Assembly (NCBI GenBank): GCA_032718475.1
Contig: JAUCBJ010007308.1
Coordinates: 1 to 53,947, forward strand
Direction of reading: 5' to 3'
Origin: Nemertoderma westbladi
Taxonomy: Eukaryota; Xenacoelomorpha; Nemertodermatida; Nemertodermatidae
Length of the DNA stretch: 53,947 nt
Shown here: piece by piece, positions 20,264 to 31,650 of the stretch
How positions within the stretch are numbered: the stretch's first letter is position 1
Layout of the letters: every line of letters begins with the position of its first letter
Made by a program: the position numbers and the translations under genes
The notes under the pieces: model-generated
Seen by the model: only the letters and a program-made list of their open reading frames with translations
Database searches by the model: none
What the model was told of the DNA's origin: nothing

Positions 20264-22141
20264 CTAAACTCTAAGGTGCCCCTTCTTCCAGCAGGCACTC
20301 TCCCACTGCCCCCCTGTACGTCCTCTTATCCTTCGCCACACTCTCCTTGCCAATTCCAACTCTCTAGGAATTGATTCTCCCTCCTCCACCACCCTAAAAT
20401 CGGGTCTTCCAGCCGCCTTCTTGATTTCCTCATGGTCCCCTGGCAGCAAAATGCCACCCTTCATCTTGTCGTCACCTGGCGGTAGAATGAAAAGAAATCG
20501 AAAGAATAGATAGAACAGAATGGATAATACTAATCCTATCCCTTTCCACCCTGTCTTCTTATTTGACCTCCCCCTTTTCGGTATGCCTCTCAACCGGACC
20601 GGCGTCTCCTCCGGACACTTCTCCGGACATCTCGCCGTCCACTCTTCTCCATCCTCATACCGATAGTTGCCGGGAACATCCTTGTTCCATCCCATCGTCT
20701 CTAAGTCTTCCGCGTCGAATCCATTCTCCTCCGCCCACTCTCTTGCTGTTACTTCCCCTCCTAACTTATCTACCGACGGTATTTCTCTGGAACTATCCTC
20801 TATCCTTTCACCACGCTCCACTATGCGTGGTTCCAGATCCATACCCAACTCCTGGTATCCTTCCCCGGGCCGCTTCTCACATGGGACCTCCCCATCGCCC
20901 GTCTCTGGTTTCTCCTCTACGTCCTTAACGGTGCCTGATAGCATGCACCCTGATGTCTCCGACACCCTGGATGGAATCTTGGTTTTAATTGGGCCGCTAA
21001 GCGTCCATCCGAACGGCGTGAGAATCGCCGTCGGATCCCGCTGCTTATTCTCTCCGAATATGGTCCTTACTCTCTCGTGGGCCGTCGGACAATCCATTCC
21101 GACTATGATGGATACCTTCGAGACGTCCACTTTCGGTATTGAGAAATCGATATCGTCCAGGAACCGGTATTGCTCGACCTCGATCTTAGTTGGTCTCCTG
21201 GCATTTATGTTGATCGATTCTATTATCTGAATGGGGTCGATGGTCGCCCCATAATCACATCCCGGTGCTATTGCTGATATCTCGCACCGTCCCGTCCTCA
21301 TCTCCAGGACCTCATCCTTACTCGAGATAGTAGTTACCGCCATCCTACTCGGCCTCGTCTGTAACCCTATCTCCTTGGCCACCCAATTCTCCACCAGCGT
21401 GAAGGCTGCTCCGCTGTCGACCAGCATCAATGTCGTGACTGATCGGCCGCCCTTTCCTGTTATCCTCACTGGTACTACCCCGAGTAGTACTTTCCTCTTT
21501 CTTCTTGCTCCCGTCGTGCTCGTAGCCATAGTTTGGCCTCCAGTCTCATCGTCTCCTATCGGTGTTTCTCTACACTCTCCGAATCTGTGTCCTTCTACCA
21601 CGCATCGATGACATAGTCCGTTTGTATCCGCGTAGGCTACACGATCTTGTTTAGGCAACGCTTGCCAATGCTTACAACTCATGGTCTTATGGGTTCCATC
21701 CCTATGCAATTGACATTCGTATCCTGGATTGTAGCGCTCCCTGTATAGCCCTTCACGTATTGCGCGTAGATTCATATCTACCAGTTTAGTGTTTTGGTTA
21801 TTTGGACTCGGCCTACTGGGTGTGTTGGGATTATATTTGTTCGTGTTGTTATTTTGTTTCTGTCCCTGCCACGGTGTGGCCCTACTCCCAGCTAACTGTG
21901 GGCTTGTAGTCCCCTGTGTGGCCGCGTGTGGTAGCGACTGTCTCACTCTCGGGAATGGATCTGCCGGATTATGTTCGGGTTTAGGCCTGTTGTATTCGGT
22001 CTTCGGCGCCTTCCCCAAACTATCCTCACTGTAGACTGGGTCTGTAATCAACTCTGCTTCGTAATTGAGGAAGTTCGACATTTCCTCTAGCCCGGTTCCG
22101 CACCTTTCTTCTCCCGGGTGGAGAAGGCGATCTTTCTCCAT
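20264..22141 (-). pseudogene. BEL/Pao retrotransposon Gag C-terminus and protease, without RT
   Basis: A 625-codon frame. It starts within the end of Gag and has a BEL-type Cys/His pair: a first motif CQLHRDGTHKTMSC that lacks the usual second Cys, then a good knuckle CHRCVVEGHRFGEC. An aspartic protease follows, with LVDSGAAFTLV (Asp at residue ~242) and the BEL-typical TPFGWTLSGP near the protease end. In complete elements RT follows there. Here the remaining ~250 residues are Glu/Gly/Arg-rich, contain one hydrophobic segment (residues ~533-553, a possible transmembrane helix), and show no RT, RNase H or integrase motif. I infer that most of pol was deleted. The element is likely non-autonomous or dead, since the upstream Gag frame is broken. 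Confidence 0.85.
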
Positions 22142-22719
22142 TTATTACGTAGCCAGATTGGCAGTGCCTGCGCTATCGTGGTGATGTTATTAGATGCGTT
22201 GAGTTCGTATGGCGCGTCTAGCGTCTTCAGCACGATTAACGCCTTCTCGACCTTATTCGCGAAGGTCTTTATACTAACAGGGTTATCCTGTAGGCCACCC
22301 GATGTTATTCCCCTCAGGGTCTGCCGGATGATCTTGGCTGGGTGTCCGTATTCCCTGTCTAGGGCCCGCCATGCAGTCGTGAAGCCACCCTCGATGCCCT
22401 GATACTGCCTCACGATGTCGTACGCTGGGCCTCCTGTGTATACCTGTAAATATTTTAGGCACTCCGCCTGCGTCAGATTCTTAGTTAATATTTCGTTGCT
22501 GTACATGCGTCGGAATTGCAGGTATTCTTCCGGTCCTGCTTCCGTCGAATTTAAATGGCTCAACTGGTGGTAGCTCGATCCTGGTCTTGAGCGCATCGAT
22601 AAGTGTTGCCATTCCCACGCCTGTGCTTCCAATGGGTTCGAGGGATGCTGTACAGACTCTCCTGTTGGGTGCGGTCCGCCCGTCGGGCCTGTTGACCTTT
22701 TCTGTGTCGGATATATCAT
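22087..22719 (-). pseudogene. BEL/Pao Gag core (DUF1759-like), frameshifted
   Basis: The - strand frame carries EYLQFRRMYSNEILTKN, ECLKYLQVYTGGPAYDIV and ALDREYGHPAKIIRQTL, the conserved Gag core of BEL/Pao elements. The sequence just before it (LPPVEPFKFDGS) lies in another frame (22481-22756), and the following protease frame overlaps at 22087-22141 in yet another register. At least two frameshifts therefore break Gag. It packages element RNA in intact relatives; this copy cannot make a full product. Confidence 0.85.
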
Positions 22720-22756
22720 TGGGGGTAACGGCCCCCTCCATATCTCCGTGTCGCAC
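22481..22756 (-). pseudogene. BEL/Pao Gag segment with the LPPVEPFKFDGS motif
   Basis: The frame covers the part of Gag before the core. KFDGS is the entry to the DUF1759-like core; the continuation is found one frame over, so a frameshift lies near 22530-22560. It is in the same frame as the 22787-23488 reading and separated from it by one TAA (22787-22789). Confidence 0.75.
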
Positions 22757-22786
22757 GATCTGTTCTGGTCCAGGGGTTCGATGTTC

Positions 22787-23570
22787 TTATTCTCGGTTGA
22801 GTGTATTGCTGATATTGTAATGGGGGAATGTCACCCTGCCCCCCCCCCCCCCCACCGGTGTTATGTTTGGTACTGGGGTTGATGTTAATATATTGGGGCC
22901 CATACACCTATCTGCAATAACTCCCCCCTCCCCTGGATATATGTTATGTCCCTGCATATTATAGTCATACTGCTGTGCTGGTACCGGTATAGGCCTATCC
23001 ACTTCTTGCCTACCTACCGGTATGTATGCCGCGACTTCCGGATCTAATCCCGTTGTTCGCGCTACCCTATCGCCTACACTATCTCTCCCAGCATGGCCTA
23101 TAGTATGTGCAGTAAGGCCTACAGTATGTCCTGCAGTCTGCCTGTGTCCTTCCGGACCGAAGTTTAATCTTCTCGAATATTCCAAGAAGTCCTCCCCGCG
23201 ACTACCGTACTCTCGATCGGCAGCTATATCCCGTCGGGAAGTTTCTCTTCGATCCCCTCTCCTGTTCTCATCCTCGTATCGGTACATTCTGTACCCTTCT
23301 CCTGGTGTGCGGTGCGTCTCTCCGGGGCGACGGCAATCTCCCGGAGTTCGACCCCACTGACTCCCTAACTCCATCTCTACTACCGACGGTTCGCTGTCCG
23401 TCCTCGCTCTCCGGTTGCTCGTAGCAACGCTTCTTCTATTCTCTTCACGCTCTTGTGATCTCTCTTCGACCTCCCGGTTAAACTCCACTGTTCTTCTTCT
23501 CTCTTCCGACTGACGTCTTCTCGCTCGCCCGCTCCTGGCGTCAACATCTCTCTCTCTGCCCGGTTGGACG
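22787..23570 (-). pseudogene. Arg/Glu-rich N-terminal Gag region of the BEL element
   Basis: An open - strand frame that runs at least to ~23570 without a clear ATG start. It is rich in Arg, Glu and Gly and probably disordered. It ends at TAA 22787-22789, after which Gag continues in the same frame, so this is a nonsense mutation or an upstream frame. A C15 tract at 22839 encodes a glycine run. Confidence 0.55.
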
Positions 23571-23659
23571 CTCTTGGGGATACTCGCAACCCCCCTACTA
23601 TTCTCCGTCGTCGGGTGCCGCGGTTCACCTAACTCGCCCCGCGCATTATCCGCCGACGC

Positions 23660-23910
23660 CTGTGGGACATTCTCTGCCCCCCCCCCCCTCTCGCCACTAA
23701 TCTCTCATGGTGGGGCGCCCGTAGCCCCCCCCCCCCCACCCGCCACTTCGTACTTCACTACCTCTTACTTCGCTTCTATGCCCCTCTTGTGGGACATTCT
23801 CTGCCCCCCCCCCCCCCCCCCCTCTCGCCACTAATCTCCCGTGGTGGGGCGCCCGTAGCCCCCCCCCCCCCACTCGCCACTTCTTACTTCACTACCTCCT
23901 ACTTCGCTTC
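23660..23910. repeat. Two ~128-bp tandem copies with C tracts
   Basis: The block beginning TGTGGGACATTCTCTGC and containing two long C runs and a GTGGGGCGCCCGTAGC word occurs at ~23661 and ~23789. C-run lengths differ between copies. Confidence 0.85.
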
Positions 23911-23984
23911 TACGCCCCTCTCTAGTCGATGCACTGTCTCTACTGCGACTGGGTCTACTCACCCCCACCTCTCCCTGTACCACT

Positions 23985-24135
23985 GCTTGGCCTTGCAGGC
24001 TCCCGTTGGGTTGACTCACCCCTGCTGCTCCCTGCCTAACTACGTGGCCTTGCAGGCTCCCGTTGGGTGACTCACCCCCGCTACTCCCTGCGTACTAACT
24101 AAGTGGCCTTGCAGGCTCTCGCTGGCTGGATAGCC
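23985..24135. repeat. ~56-bp tandem repeat, three copies
   Basis: The word GGCCTTGCAGGCTC recurs near 23990, 24048 and 24104, followed by related CGTTGGGT-GACTCACCCC sequence. Confidence 0.8.
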
Positions 24136-24139
24136 TAAT

Positions 24140-26150
24140 CTTATTGTAAAATGCGTTTACAACTACGTCCCTTCTAATCTAATCTAATCGCATCTAATCG
24201 CATCTAATCGCAATACTGGGGTTCCCTAACGGAATGTGTGAATGTGAGAATATTTAAAATAATCAAAAATCGGTACAGTATTTATTTCGGGACTCAAACT
24301 TATCTGCGGCTGGCTTTAGGCCAGCAATTTACTGATGCGCGCTGTATACTGTATACTACAATGTGAATTTTGTCCGCTAATTCAAATAACCGCCCAGCGT
24401 GAATAGTGTACGGTACTCTAAAATTATTACCTTAACTACCCTCCGCTATGCAGCGTACAAATTCTTAATTTTACTAATTAATTACAGTCACAAATATGTA
24501 ACGGCGTACTAATTACTAAGTATTCCAGAGTGCGTAATTCTAAATTATTACGCAACGGGTCACACTAGCAACAGCCTAAAATACCGTATTATTTTCGACC
24601 TAATCAGAAATTAATTACAGTAAACTAAGAAATAGAAATCAATCAAAGGGAAAAGAGCGCCTATTCCAAGCATTCGTGATTTATTAGGCACACTTTAGTA
24701 ATACACCAATCAGCGTAACAATCTATAGTTTATACTTACCAATTTAATTCTTAAAGCACAATTCACAATCAGCAGTCAAACAACAATCGCAATTTACAGT
24801 TTAGCTAGCAATTCACAACTCGCAACTCGCAACGTAAAGCACGCAGATCTCTCCCGGCTACGTCTAGGCTTCCTAACTAACCCAATTCCTGTCCCCCTAA
24901 TACTACAAAATAGAGACAAAACCTGGATCATCAGCCCCTAATTACTGAACCGGCGTACCTGACCCACTCTACGCTGCAAACTTGCGCGCGCAATAGTAAT
25001 CCCCCCAATGTTGCTTGTCTTTGAATCCTCCGCACTCCCGTTGTCGCTAACCCCCCAATGCGCCCGCCGCGCTTACCGGTACCCTAGCCCTCCATCAGAA
25101 TGAGTAGCTACCGTAGCGGCACATGCAAATCACAAAGTCTGACAGTCTAAGAAATCCCGTAGGATTATTGTCGAAAGGAATCACATAGAACCATTTACTA
25201 AAGGGTAGAAATCATAGTTCCAATTTGTAATTAACAGTGATCGTTGAGATTGATTGAGAAACACAAACAAGAATCAAACAGAAATTGTAAATTAGCGAAT
25301 CATTGCAAGAAATCAAAAGGGCAGTAATTTACACAGAAAAAACTAAGCATCGAATAATAGTTGAAGGTGAGCTGTGTGGGGTGTGGGGTGTGGAGATTGT
25401 GGGTTGTGAGTAAGAGTGTAATGGGTTGTGTGGCAATGGAAGTAGGCCAATTTATAGGTGATTTGAGAAGGGTGATGCAATCGATCTCTCATTGGCTCCC
25501 CAATCCGAGCTACCATTAGACCAACCTGGAAGCAGTTAGGCCAATAAGAGAGCCGGATTGTGAACCTATTGCTCCCTGGATTCGCAAATTGCCACCATAA
25601 AAGGTAATTTTCCCGATGCTTAATTTGGCGGTACTAATAATATCATGCACAAATATAAATTTAGCGCAATTATAGAGAAATTAAAACCAGTAGCTAGCCT
25701 CATCAAGGCTAATAACGGCAAGCCCATATCCAGGGTCCAACAAGGACTTGCTACCCTGGAACTATCTACTTATATCCTATTACAAAATTACATAGGTAGG
25801 GCTACATACTATACAAAATGGATGAGTTCAAAATATATGGGCGTTTCAACTTCCTTATCTAAATATCATTGCGCGTTATGCCTTATCTAAATAATTATAC
25901 TGCATCACGGACTAATATATGATACTATATAATGGACTAATATATTATACTGTATAATGGACTAATGTATGTACAGTATAATGGACTAATATATTACATA
26001 ATGTAGGTACAGCGCCATATACCGTAACAACCTATGTCTCCTACATTAGTATTAATAGCCCCGTTATCAATATTATTATTTAAATTATTTAAATTAGAAT
26101 TATTATTATTTTGTATATTTAAATTAATATTATTATTCGAATTATTTTGT
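24140..26150. other. AT-rich stretch without a supported gene
   Basis: It lies between two - strand Gag-like regions. A frame of 81 codons (25645-25890) is the longest and has no recognisable features. Short repeats of the type TATAATGGACTAATATAT occur at 25905-25995 in about four copies. It may be an untranslated or LTR-like part of the surrounding elements, but I see no direct repeat to prove it. Confidence 0.45.
25905..25995. repeat. Short AT-rich tandem repeat (ATAATGGACTAATAT)
   Basis: About four degenerate ~25-30-bp copies. Confidence 0.65.
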
Positions 26151-26155
26151 ATATT

Positions 26156-27244
26156 TTAATTTAAATTATTATTTGGATTATTTGTTTTTAAATTAATATT
26201 ACTGGGTAAAAGATTATTTCCTGCAATGAAAGTTTGATTAGGGTTGTCTACTATGGTACTATTAATATTAATGCCCTCTAACGTATTATTATTACCCCCC
26301 CCCCCCCTCCCCCGCCGTACGGTTACACCAGTCTTGGGTCTGTCGTCCGGTGCCTGTAAGTGGGGTATTAACAAATGTCTCCATTACTTCTGGCTCCTCG
26401 TAAATACTACCCGAGCCAGCCTCACTCTCAGATAATCCCAATTGCGCCAGTTCTAGTCGGCGCTTCTGCTTGGCCTGATATTGCATAAGCTCCCTCAACC
26501 AGGCATGCATATCATTCCGCATGCGCTTTCCCTCTCTTTCTCTCTCTCTCTCTGTCCTCTCACAAACTCTGGTTCGCTAACTCTGTTTCTCTCGCCACCC
26601 GCTCTCTACGCTCGCTCTCTACTCTCGCCTCCCGCTCTTTACACTCCTCTGCCTCTCTCTCTTCTTGCTCTCTACAGTTCTTTGCCACCCTCTCGGCTCT
26701 CTCTCTACATTCCCTCGCCAACTCTCTCTCTTTCTCTAACAACACAGTTCCCTCATCCAACTGCCTCTCTAATTCTTTCTGTTCTAGCGCCACCATGTCC
26801 AGTTGACATGCCAGATCTATCTCTAACACCCTTCTTGCTTTCGCGGAGGATGTAGCGGACTTATCGGTCGTGACAGACTCCCGTCGCCTCTCTGTCCTAC
26901 TAACTTTCCCCCGCTCTCTGGGGTTCTCGCTAACCGACGAGACCGAATCCTCGGGGTTAACCTCGGGTTCGCCCTCGTGCGGATCCGCCCAACCCACTAA
27001 CTTAATTCCCCTAGCATCCACTAAGTACGGCCCTACATACACTACTTCAGGCTCCATAACCCCGGATCGCCACAGTTCGAATAGTTCGGTGGCGACCCCC
27101 CTCGCTCTCTCACTCGCCAGTTCTCCGAGCCCAAAACGGACCAGATACCGAAAGTATTTGTTCGACTCACCTAGCCGTTGGTGTAACTTAGGCTGGTTTA
27201 CCTTTCCTCCCTCTCTGGCCTCCTTTAATAGTTTCTTCGTTAAA
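26156..27244 (-). pseudogene. Gag-like coiled-coil protein region, broken
   Basis: The - strand reading runs from the edge of repeat copy B (27244) through a helical Leu/Glu/Arg-rich segment, with an ATG at 27055-27057, and into a long Arg/Glu heptad-like coiled coil (LEQKELERQLDEGTVLLEKE and onward) that stops at 26560. It resumes in other frames (26292-26522, then an Asn-rich tail 26156-26374). The organisation suggests the N-terminal part of a retroelement Gag, in the same orientation as the BEL element downstream. Its 5' end is cut exactly by the ~700-bp repeat. No zinc knuckle or protease follows directly. Family uncertain. Confidence 0.5.
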
Positions 27245-27448
27245 TTCTTTAGGAATTTTGCTTGATAACAAGTTCCTCAGCCGTTTCCCTACTAGGCTGG
27301 TGAATATTTTGTAAGCGTTGCATAGTAGCGAAATACCTCTATAATTGTCTGGGTCGGTGCGGGTGCCCTTTCCTTTATATATGACTTTTGTAATGCTCGA
27401 CTTCCAGCATTTGACTAGAGAACCGCTGTTTAAACAGATGTTGAACAA
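27188..27448 (-). pseudogene. Non-LTR reverse-transcriptase fragment, copy B
   Basis: It encodes the same WKSSITKVIYKGKGTRTDP/NYRGISLL segment as copy A. Homology to RT ends at KIPKE, where the frame passes into the unrelated Gag-like sequence at 27245. The junction cuts the RT just before its QFGYMPG motif. Confidence 0.8.
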
Positions 27449-27945
27449 TGTCGTCCATAATCGTTAATATGTTTAATCGTTAATATGATGGCGGATGACA
27501 ATATTGCTTGGTACCGGTAATAGATTAATATACAGCCAATGTTGTTGACGGTGATGGTAAAACAATATTACCTGTCTGCACTGAAACTGGGTAACTAACT
27601 AAACTGAATCACAAGACCGGTAGCAGGAGATAATATATGATTGATATACCAATATTACTTCACTCCTACGCTACCTTGGCCTGCTACCTAATGGATGCTC
27701 TCCTTTGCCCTTATTGGCTAATGTTCCACTTCTCACCCTTTCACTCTCTGGGAGTGTTTCCCCTCTGTTGCTAGCCTCTGCTAGCTGTGTCCCCTCTGAG
27801 GTGGTTTGACCTCTAACCTTCCTTTGTGTGTGGCTTCGGGGCTTGTGTTGCCCCCCCCCCCCAAATATTGGTTTTGTTACGAGATTAATATTGCTAATCT
27901 CGTATCTCCAACATATTGCTGAAAATGCCACTACCCCATTTTCTG
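27245..27945 (-). repeat. ~700-bp direct repeat, copy B
   Basis: Partner of 18079-18777. The same stem-loop is at 27878-27904. It ends abruptly at CCATTTTCTG, and the hexanucleotide array starts at the next base. Confidence 0.9.
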
Positions 27946-29990
27946 ACTTGTACTGGTACTTGTACTTGTACTTGTACTTGTACTTGTACTTGTACTTGTA
28001 CTGGTACTTGTACTGGTACTGGTACTGGTACTGGTACTTGAACTTGTACTTATACTTATACTTGTATTTGTACTTGTACTTGTACTTGTACTTGTACATG
28101 TAATTGTACTTGTACGTGTACTTATACTTGCACTTGTACTTGTACTTGTACTGGTACTGGTACTGGTACTTGTACTTGTACTGGTACTTGTACTTGAACT
28201 TGTACTTCTACTTCTACTTGTATTTGTACTTGTACTTGTACTGGTACTTGTACTACTACTTGTACTTGTACTGGTACTGGTACTTGTACTTGAACTTGTA
28301 CTTCTACTTATACTTGTATTTGTACTTGTACTTGTACTTGTACATGTAATTGTACTTGTACGTGTACTTGTACTTGCACTTGTACTTGTACTGGTACTGG
28401 TACTTGTACTGGTACTTGTACTTGTACTGGTACTTGTACTGGTACTTGTACTTGAACTTGTACTTCTACTTATACTTGTATTTGTACTTGTACTTGTACT
28501 TGTACTTGTACATGTAATTGTACTTGTACTTGCACTTGTACTTGTACTGGTACTTGTACTGGTACTTGTACTTGTACTTGAACTTGTACTTATACTTGTA
28601 TTTGTACTTGTACTTGTACTTGTACATGTAATTGTACTTGTACTTGTACTTGTACTTGTACGTGTACTTGTACTTGCACTTGTACTTGTACTTGTACTTG
28701 TACTTGTACTTGTACTTGTACTTCTACTTGTATTTGTACTTGTACTTGTACATGTAATTGTACTTGTACTTGTACTTATACTTGTACTTGTACTGGTACT
28801 TGTACTTGTACTGGTACTTGTACTTGTACTGGTACTTGTACTTGTACTGGTACTGGTACTTGTACTTGAACTTGTACTTGTACTTATACTTGTATTTGTA
28901 CTTGTACTTGTACTTGTACTTGTACTTGTACTTGTACTTGTACTTGCACTTGTACTTGTACTGGTACTTGTACTTGTACTGGTACTTGTACTTCTACTTA
29001 TACTTATACTTATACTTGTATTTGTACTTGTACTTGTACATGTAATTGTACTTGTACTTGCACTTGTACTTGTACATGTAATTGTACTTGTACTTGTACT
29101 TATACTTGTACTGGTACTTGTACTTGTACTGGTACTTGTACTTGTACTGGTACTTGTACTTGTACTGGTACTGGTACTTGTACTTGAACTTGTACTTGTA
29201 CTTATACTTGTATTTGTACTTGTACTTGTACTTGTACTTGTACTTGTACTTGCACTTGTACTTGTACTGGTACTTGTACTTGTACTGGTACTTGTACTTC
29301 TACTTATACTTATACTTATACTTGTATTTGTACTTGTACTTGTACATGTAATTGTACTTGTACTTGCACTTGTACTTGTACTTGTACTGGTACTGGTACT
29401 TGTACTTGTATTGGTACTTGTACTTGTACTTGTACTTGTACTGGTACTTGTACTGGTACTTGTACTTGTACTGGTACTTGTACTTGAACTTGTACTTATA
29501 CTTGTATTTGTACTTGTACTTGTACTTGTACATGTAATTGTACTTGTACTTGTACGTGTACTTGTACTTGCACTTGTACTTGTACTGGTACTGGTACTTG
29601 TACTTGTACTTGTACTGGTACTTGTACTTGTATTTGTACTTGTACTTGTACTTGTACTTGTACTTGCACTTGTACTGGTACTTGTACTTGTACTTGTACT
29701 GGTACTTGTACTTATACTTGTATTTGTACTTGTACTGGTACTGGTACTGGTACTTGTACTTGTACTGGTACTTGTACTGGTACTGGTACTTGTACTGGTA
29801 CTTGTACTTGTACTTGTACTGGTACTGGTACTGGTACTTGTACTTGAACTTGTACTTATACTTATACTTGTATTTGTACTTGTACTTGTACTTGTACATG
29901 TAATTTTACTTGTACTTGTACGTGTACTTGGTACTTGTACGTGTACTTGTGCTTGTACTTGTACTTGTTCTGGTTCCGGTACTTGACTGA
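27946..29990. repeat. TACTTG hexanucleotide array, ~2 kb, with higher-order structure
   Basis: The array is built from TACTTG with variants TACTGG, TATTTG, TACATG, TAATTG, TACGTG and TACTTC. Variant blocks recur in the same order (for example tacatgtaattg then tacgtg), at spacings of roughly 110-310 bases, which shows segmental duplication inside the array. The pure unit is stop-free in all six frames, so long apparent frames are artefacts. Confidence 0.97.
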
Positions 29991-30133
29991 CGGTGAGATT
30001 TTCGAAATTCCGGTCAGTAAATTGGACAAAATGCCCAGAAATACGGAAATTGTGGCCGGATTTCCGGACGTCCGGGCATTCTAGTGACCTGACTTCCGGA
30101 CGTCCGCGGACGTTCGGGCATTCTAGCCGTTCT
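29991..30133. repeat. Diverged remnant of the ~163-bp satellite
   Basis: Words such as aattccggtcagtaa, ttggacaaaatgcccagaaa, ccggatttccggac and cgggcattctagt match, in order, the satellite monomer at 38953-44930. About one diverged monomer plus a partial one is present. It joins directly to the truncated Ty3 element. Confidence 0.8.
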
Positions 30134-30135
30134 AA

Positions 30136-31185
30136 ACGGCTTGCAAAAACTGTGGATTGACCAACCATTCCCCTGGTCAAGCATGCCCAGCACGTGTTGT
30201 GAGATGCTATACTTGTGGAAAATCAGGTCATTTTGGTCGAGTTTGCCGCCAAGGTAAGAACAATCCCCCAGTAAGGCCCAAAACCCCAGGGGCTATTAAC
30301 CACTTGTTTATTGGAAGCATTACTAAAGGCGATTCTGATGTCCCAATTCACTCCAGTTTAGATGGTGGAGACCCATCTACAATGGTCTGGTTATGTGATC
30401 CAGGTGCATTCGCGAACATTATATCTTGTCAGGACTTGGCCATTCTCGGTGAGGGGCGCCATGATGTCAAAATGGGCCCCGACCATGATACTCTCACTGG
30501 TCGAGATGGTCATGTATTAGCGTCGTTTGGGGTGGTAAGTATTAAATTCCAGCTATATGATAGAGTGTATACAGCGATGGTCCATGTTCTAGAAAATGCT
30601 CGTACACCATTGTTATCACGAGAGGGTTGTATTGCTTTGGGTCTTATTCCGCCTGGATGGCCTGTTTCAGTAGCCCAGTCTGGGTGGGAAAATCCAACAA
30701 TTGGTGCACCGCTAAAATATAGTACTGAGTTGGATAGCCAGTTCTCTCTGTCAGCACTTTCGAATTCAACTCAAATCACACCTACATCAGTGGGATGGGG
30801 AGCTATGTCCCCAGATATGGAATTATTACCAGCTCCTGTAAGGGCAGTTCCAGATAAAGGTGTATTAGCAACCAAGGAGAGTTGGTTTGCAGAGTTTGGG
30901 GATGTATTCCCTGAACTACATGATGATACACCATTATCCACAATGGCTGGACCGGAAATGGTAATTAATTTAAAGCCGGGTGCAATGCCATCAGCTAGGT
31001 ATCGACCATACCCAATACCAATTCATTGGCAAGAAAAAGTCCATGATATGTTATTAGCTATGGAGTCCAAAGGTGTAATTGAGAGGGTGCCAGTACATGA
31101 GGTGTCTGACTGGGTGCATCCAATGGTGGTGGTCCCTAAGAAAACTCGACAGAACCAAGAATTACTGTCGACTTCACTGCTTTAA
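30136..31185 (+). pseudogene. Ty3 nucleocapsid, protease and start of RT
   Basis: Two zinc knuckles stand at the start: CX2CX4HX5C (30142-30186), then CYTCGKSGHFGRVC. The protease has WLCDPGAFANII, with Asp-Pro-Gly in place of the usual Asp-Ser/Thr-Gly. RT begins with RYRPYPIPIHWQEKVHDML and GVIERV, and the frame fails near 31170 after VVVPKKTRQNQ. No genuine ATG marks the start; the frame is open back to 30136, next to a TAA. Confidence 0.85.
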
Positions 31186-31650
31186 ATCGGCATGTGCGGC
31201 GACCAGGCTACCCTACAAGGATACCAGCGCATGAGGTAGCCCAGATTCAGCCGGGAATGAGGCTGTTCAGCACTTTTGATGCGCGTCATGGGTACTGGCA
31301 GGTGCCCTTAGCAAAGGAGAGCCGCGCCCTGACCACCTTCATTACACCATGGGGTCGTATGAGGTTCTTAAGAAATGTAAATGTAATGGGCTTGATCAGT
31401 GCTGGTGACGAGCACAATAGCCGAATTGATGATGCGCTGCAGGGTATACCTAACGTATACAGTATCGTTGAGGACATTGTGGCATGTGATATTGATTCTG
31501 ATGCTCACGAGGATCGAGTGCGCACCATTCTCCAGCGCTGTCGCAGTCATAAGATCACATTGAATCGTAATAAATTTGTCTATTCAAGTAGAATGGTGTG
31601 GCTAAAACTTATCAGAAGAGGGTTACAGAATGTCAAACAACTTAGTTGAG
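31170..31650 (+). pseudogene. Ty3 reverse-transcriptase core, altered active site
   Basis: It encodes FSTFDARHGYWQVPLAKES, then TTFITPWGRMRFLR, the fingers/palm motifs of Ty3-type RT. The catalytic box reads IVEDIVA (Glu codon 31470-31472), where active RTs have two adjacent aspartates (xxDD). The following thumb, ITLNRNKF, is recognisable. The frame differs from the upstream segment. Confidence 0.85.

Larger units (their letters stand above)
20264..23630 (-). mobile_element. Decayed BEL/Pao retrotransposon body
   Basis: This is the ensemble of Gag, nucleocapsid knuckles and protease in - orientation. LTRs could not be identified: the flanks 18.8-20.2 kb and 23.6-24.2 kb are different tandem repeats, and the ~700-bp repeats further out do not have LTR-like ends. 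Confidence 0.75.

Noticed and set aside
18079-27945. LTR pair of the BEL element
   Set aside because: No TG...CA ends, no primer-binding site or polypurine tract beside them; they contain LINE RT sequence that continues past the shared end in copy A.
27931-30180. 749-residue Ser/Thr-rich frame on the - strand
   Set aside because: It is the TACTTG array read in one frame; the unit has no stop in any frame, and no start, domain or codon signal is present.
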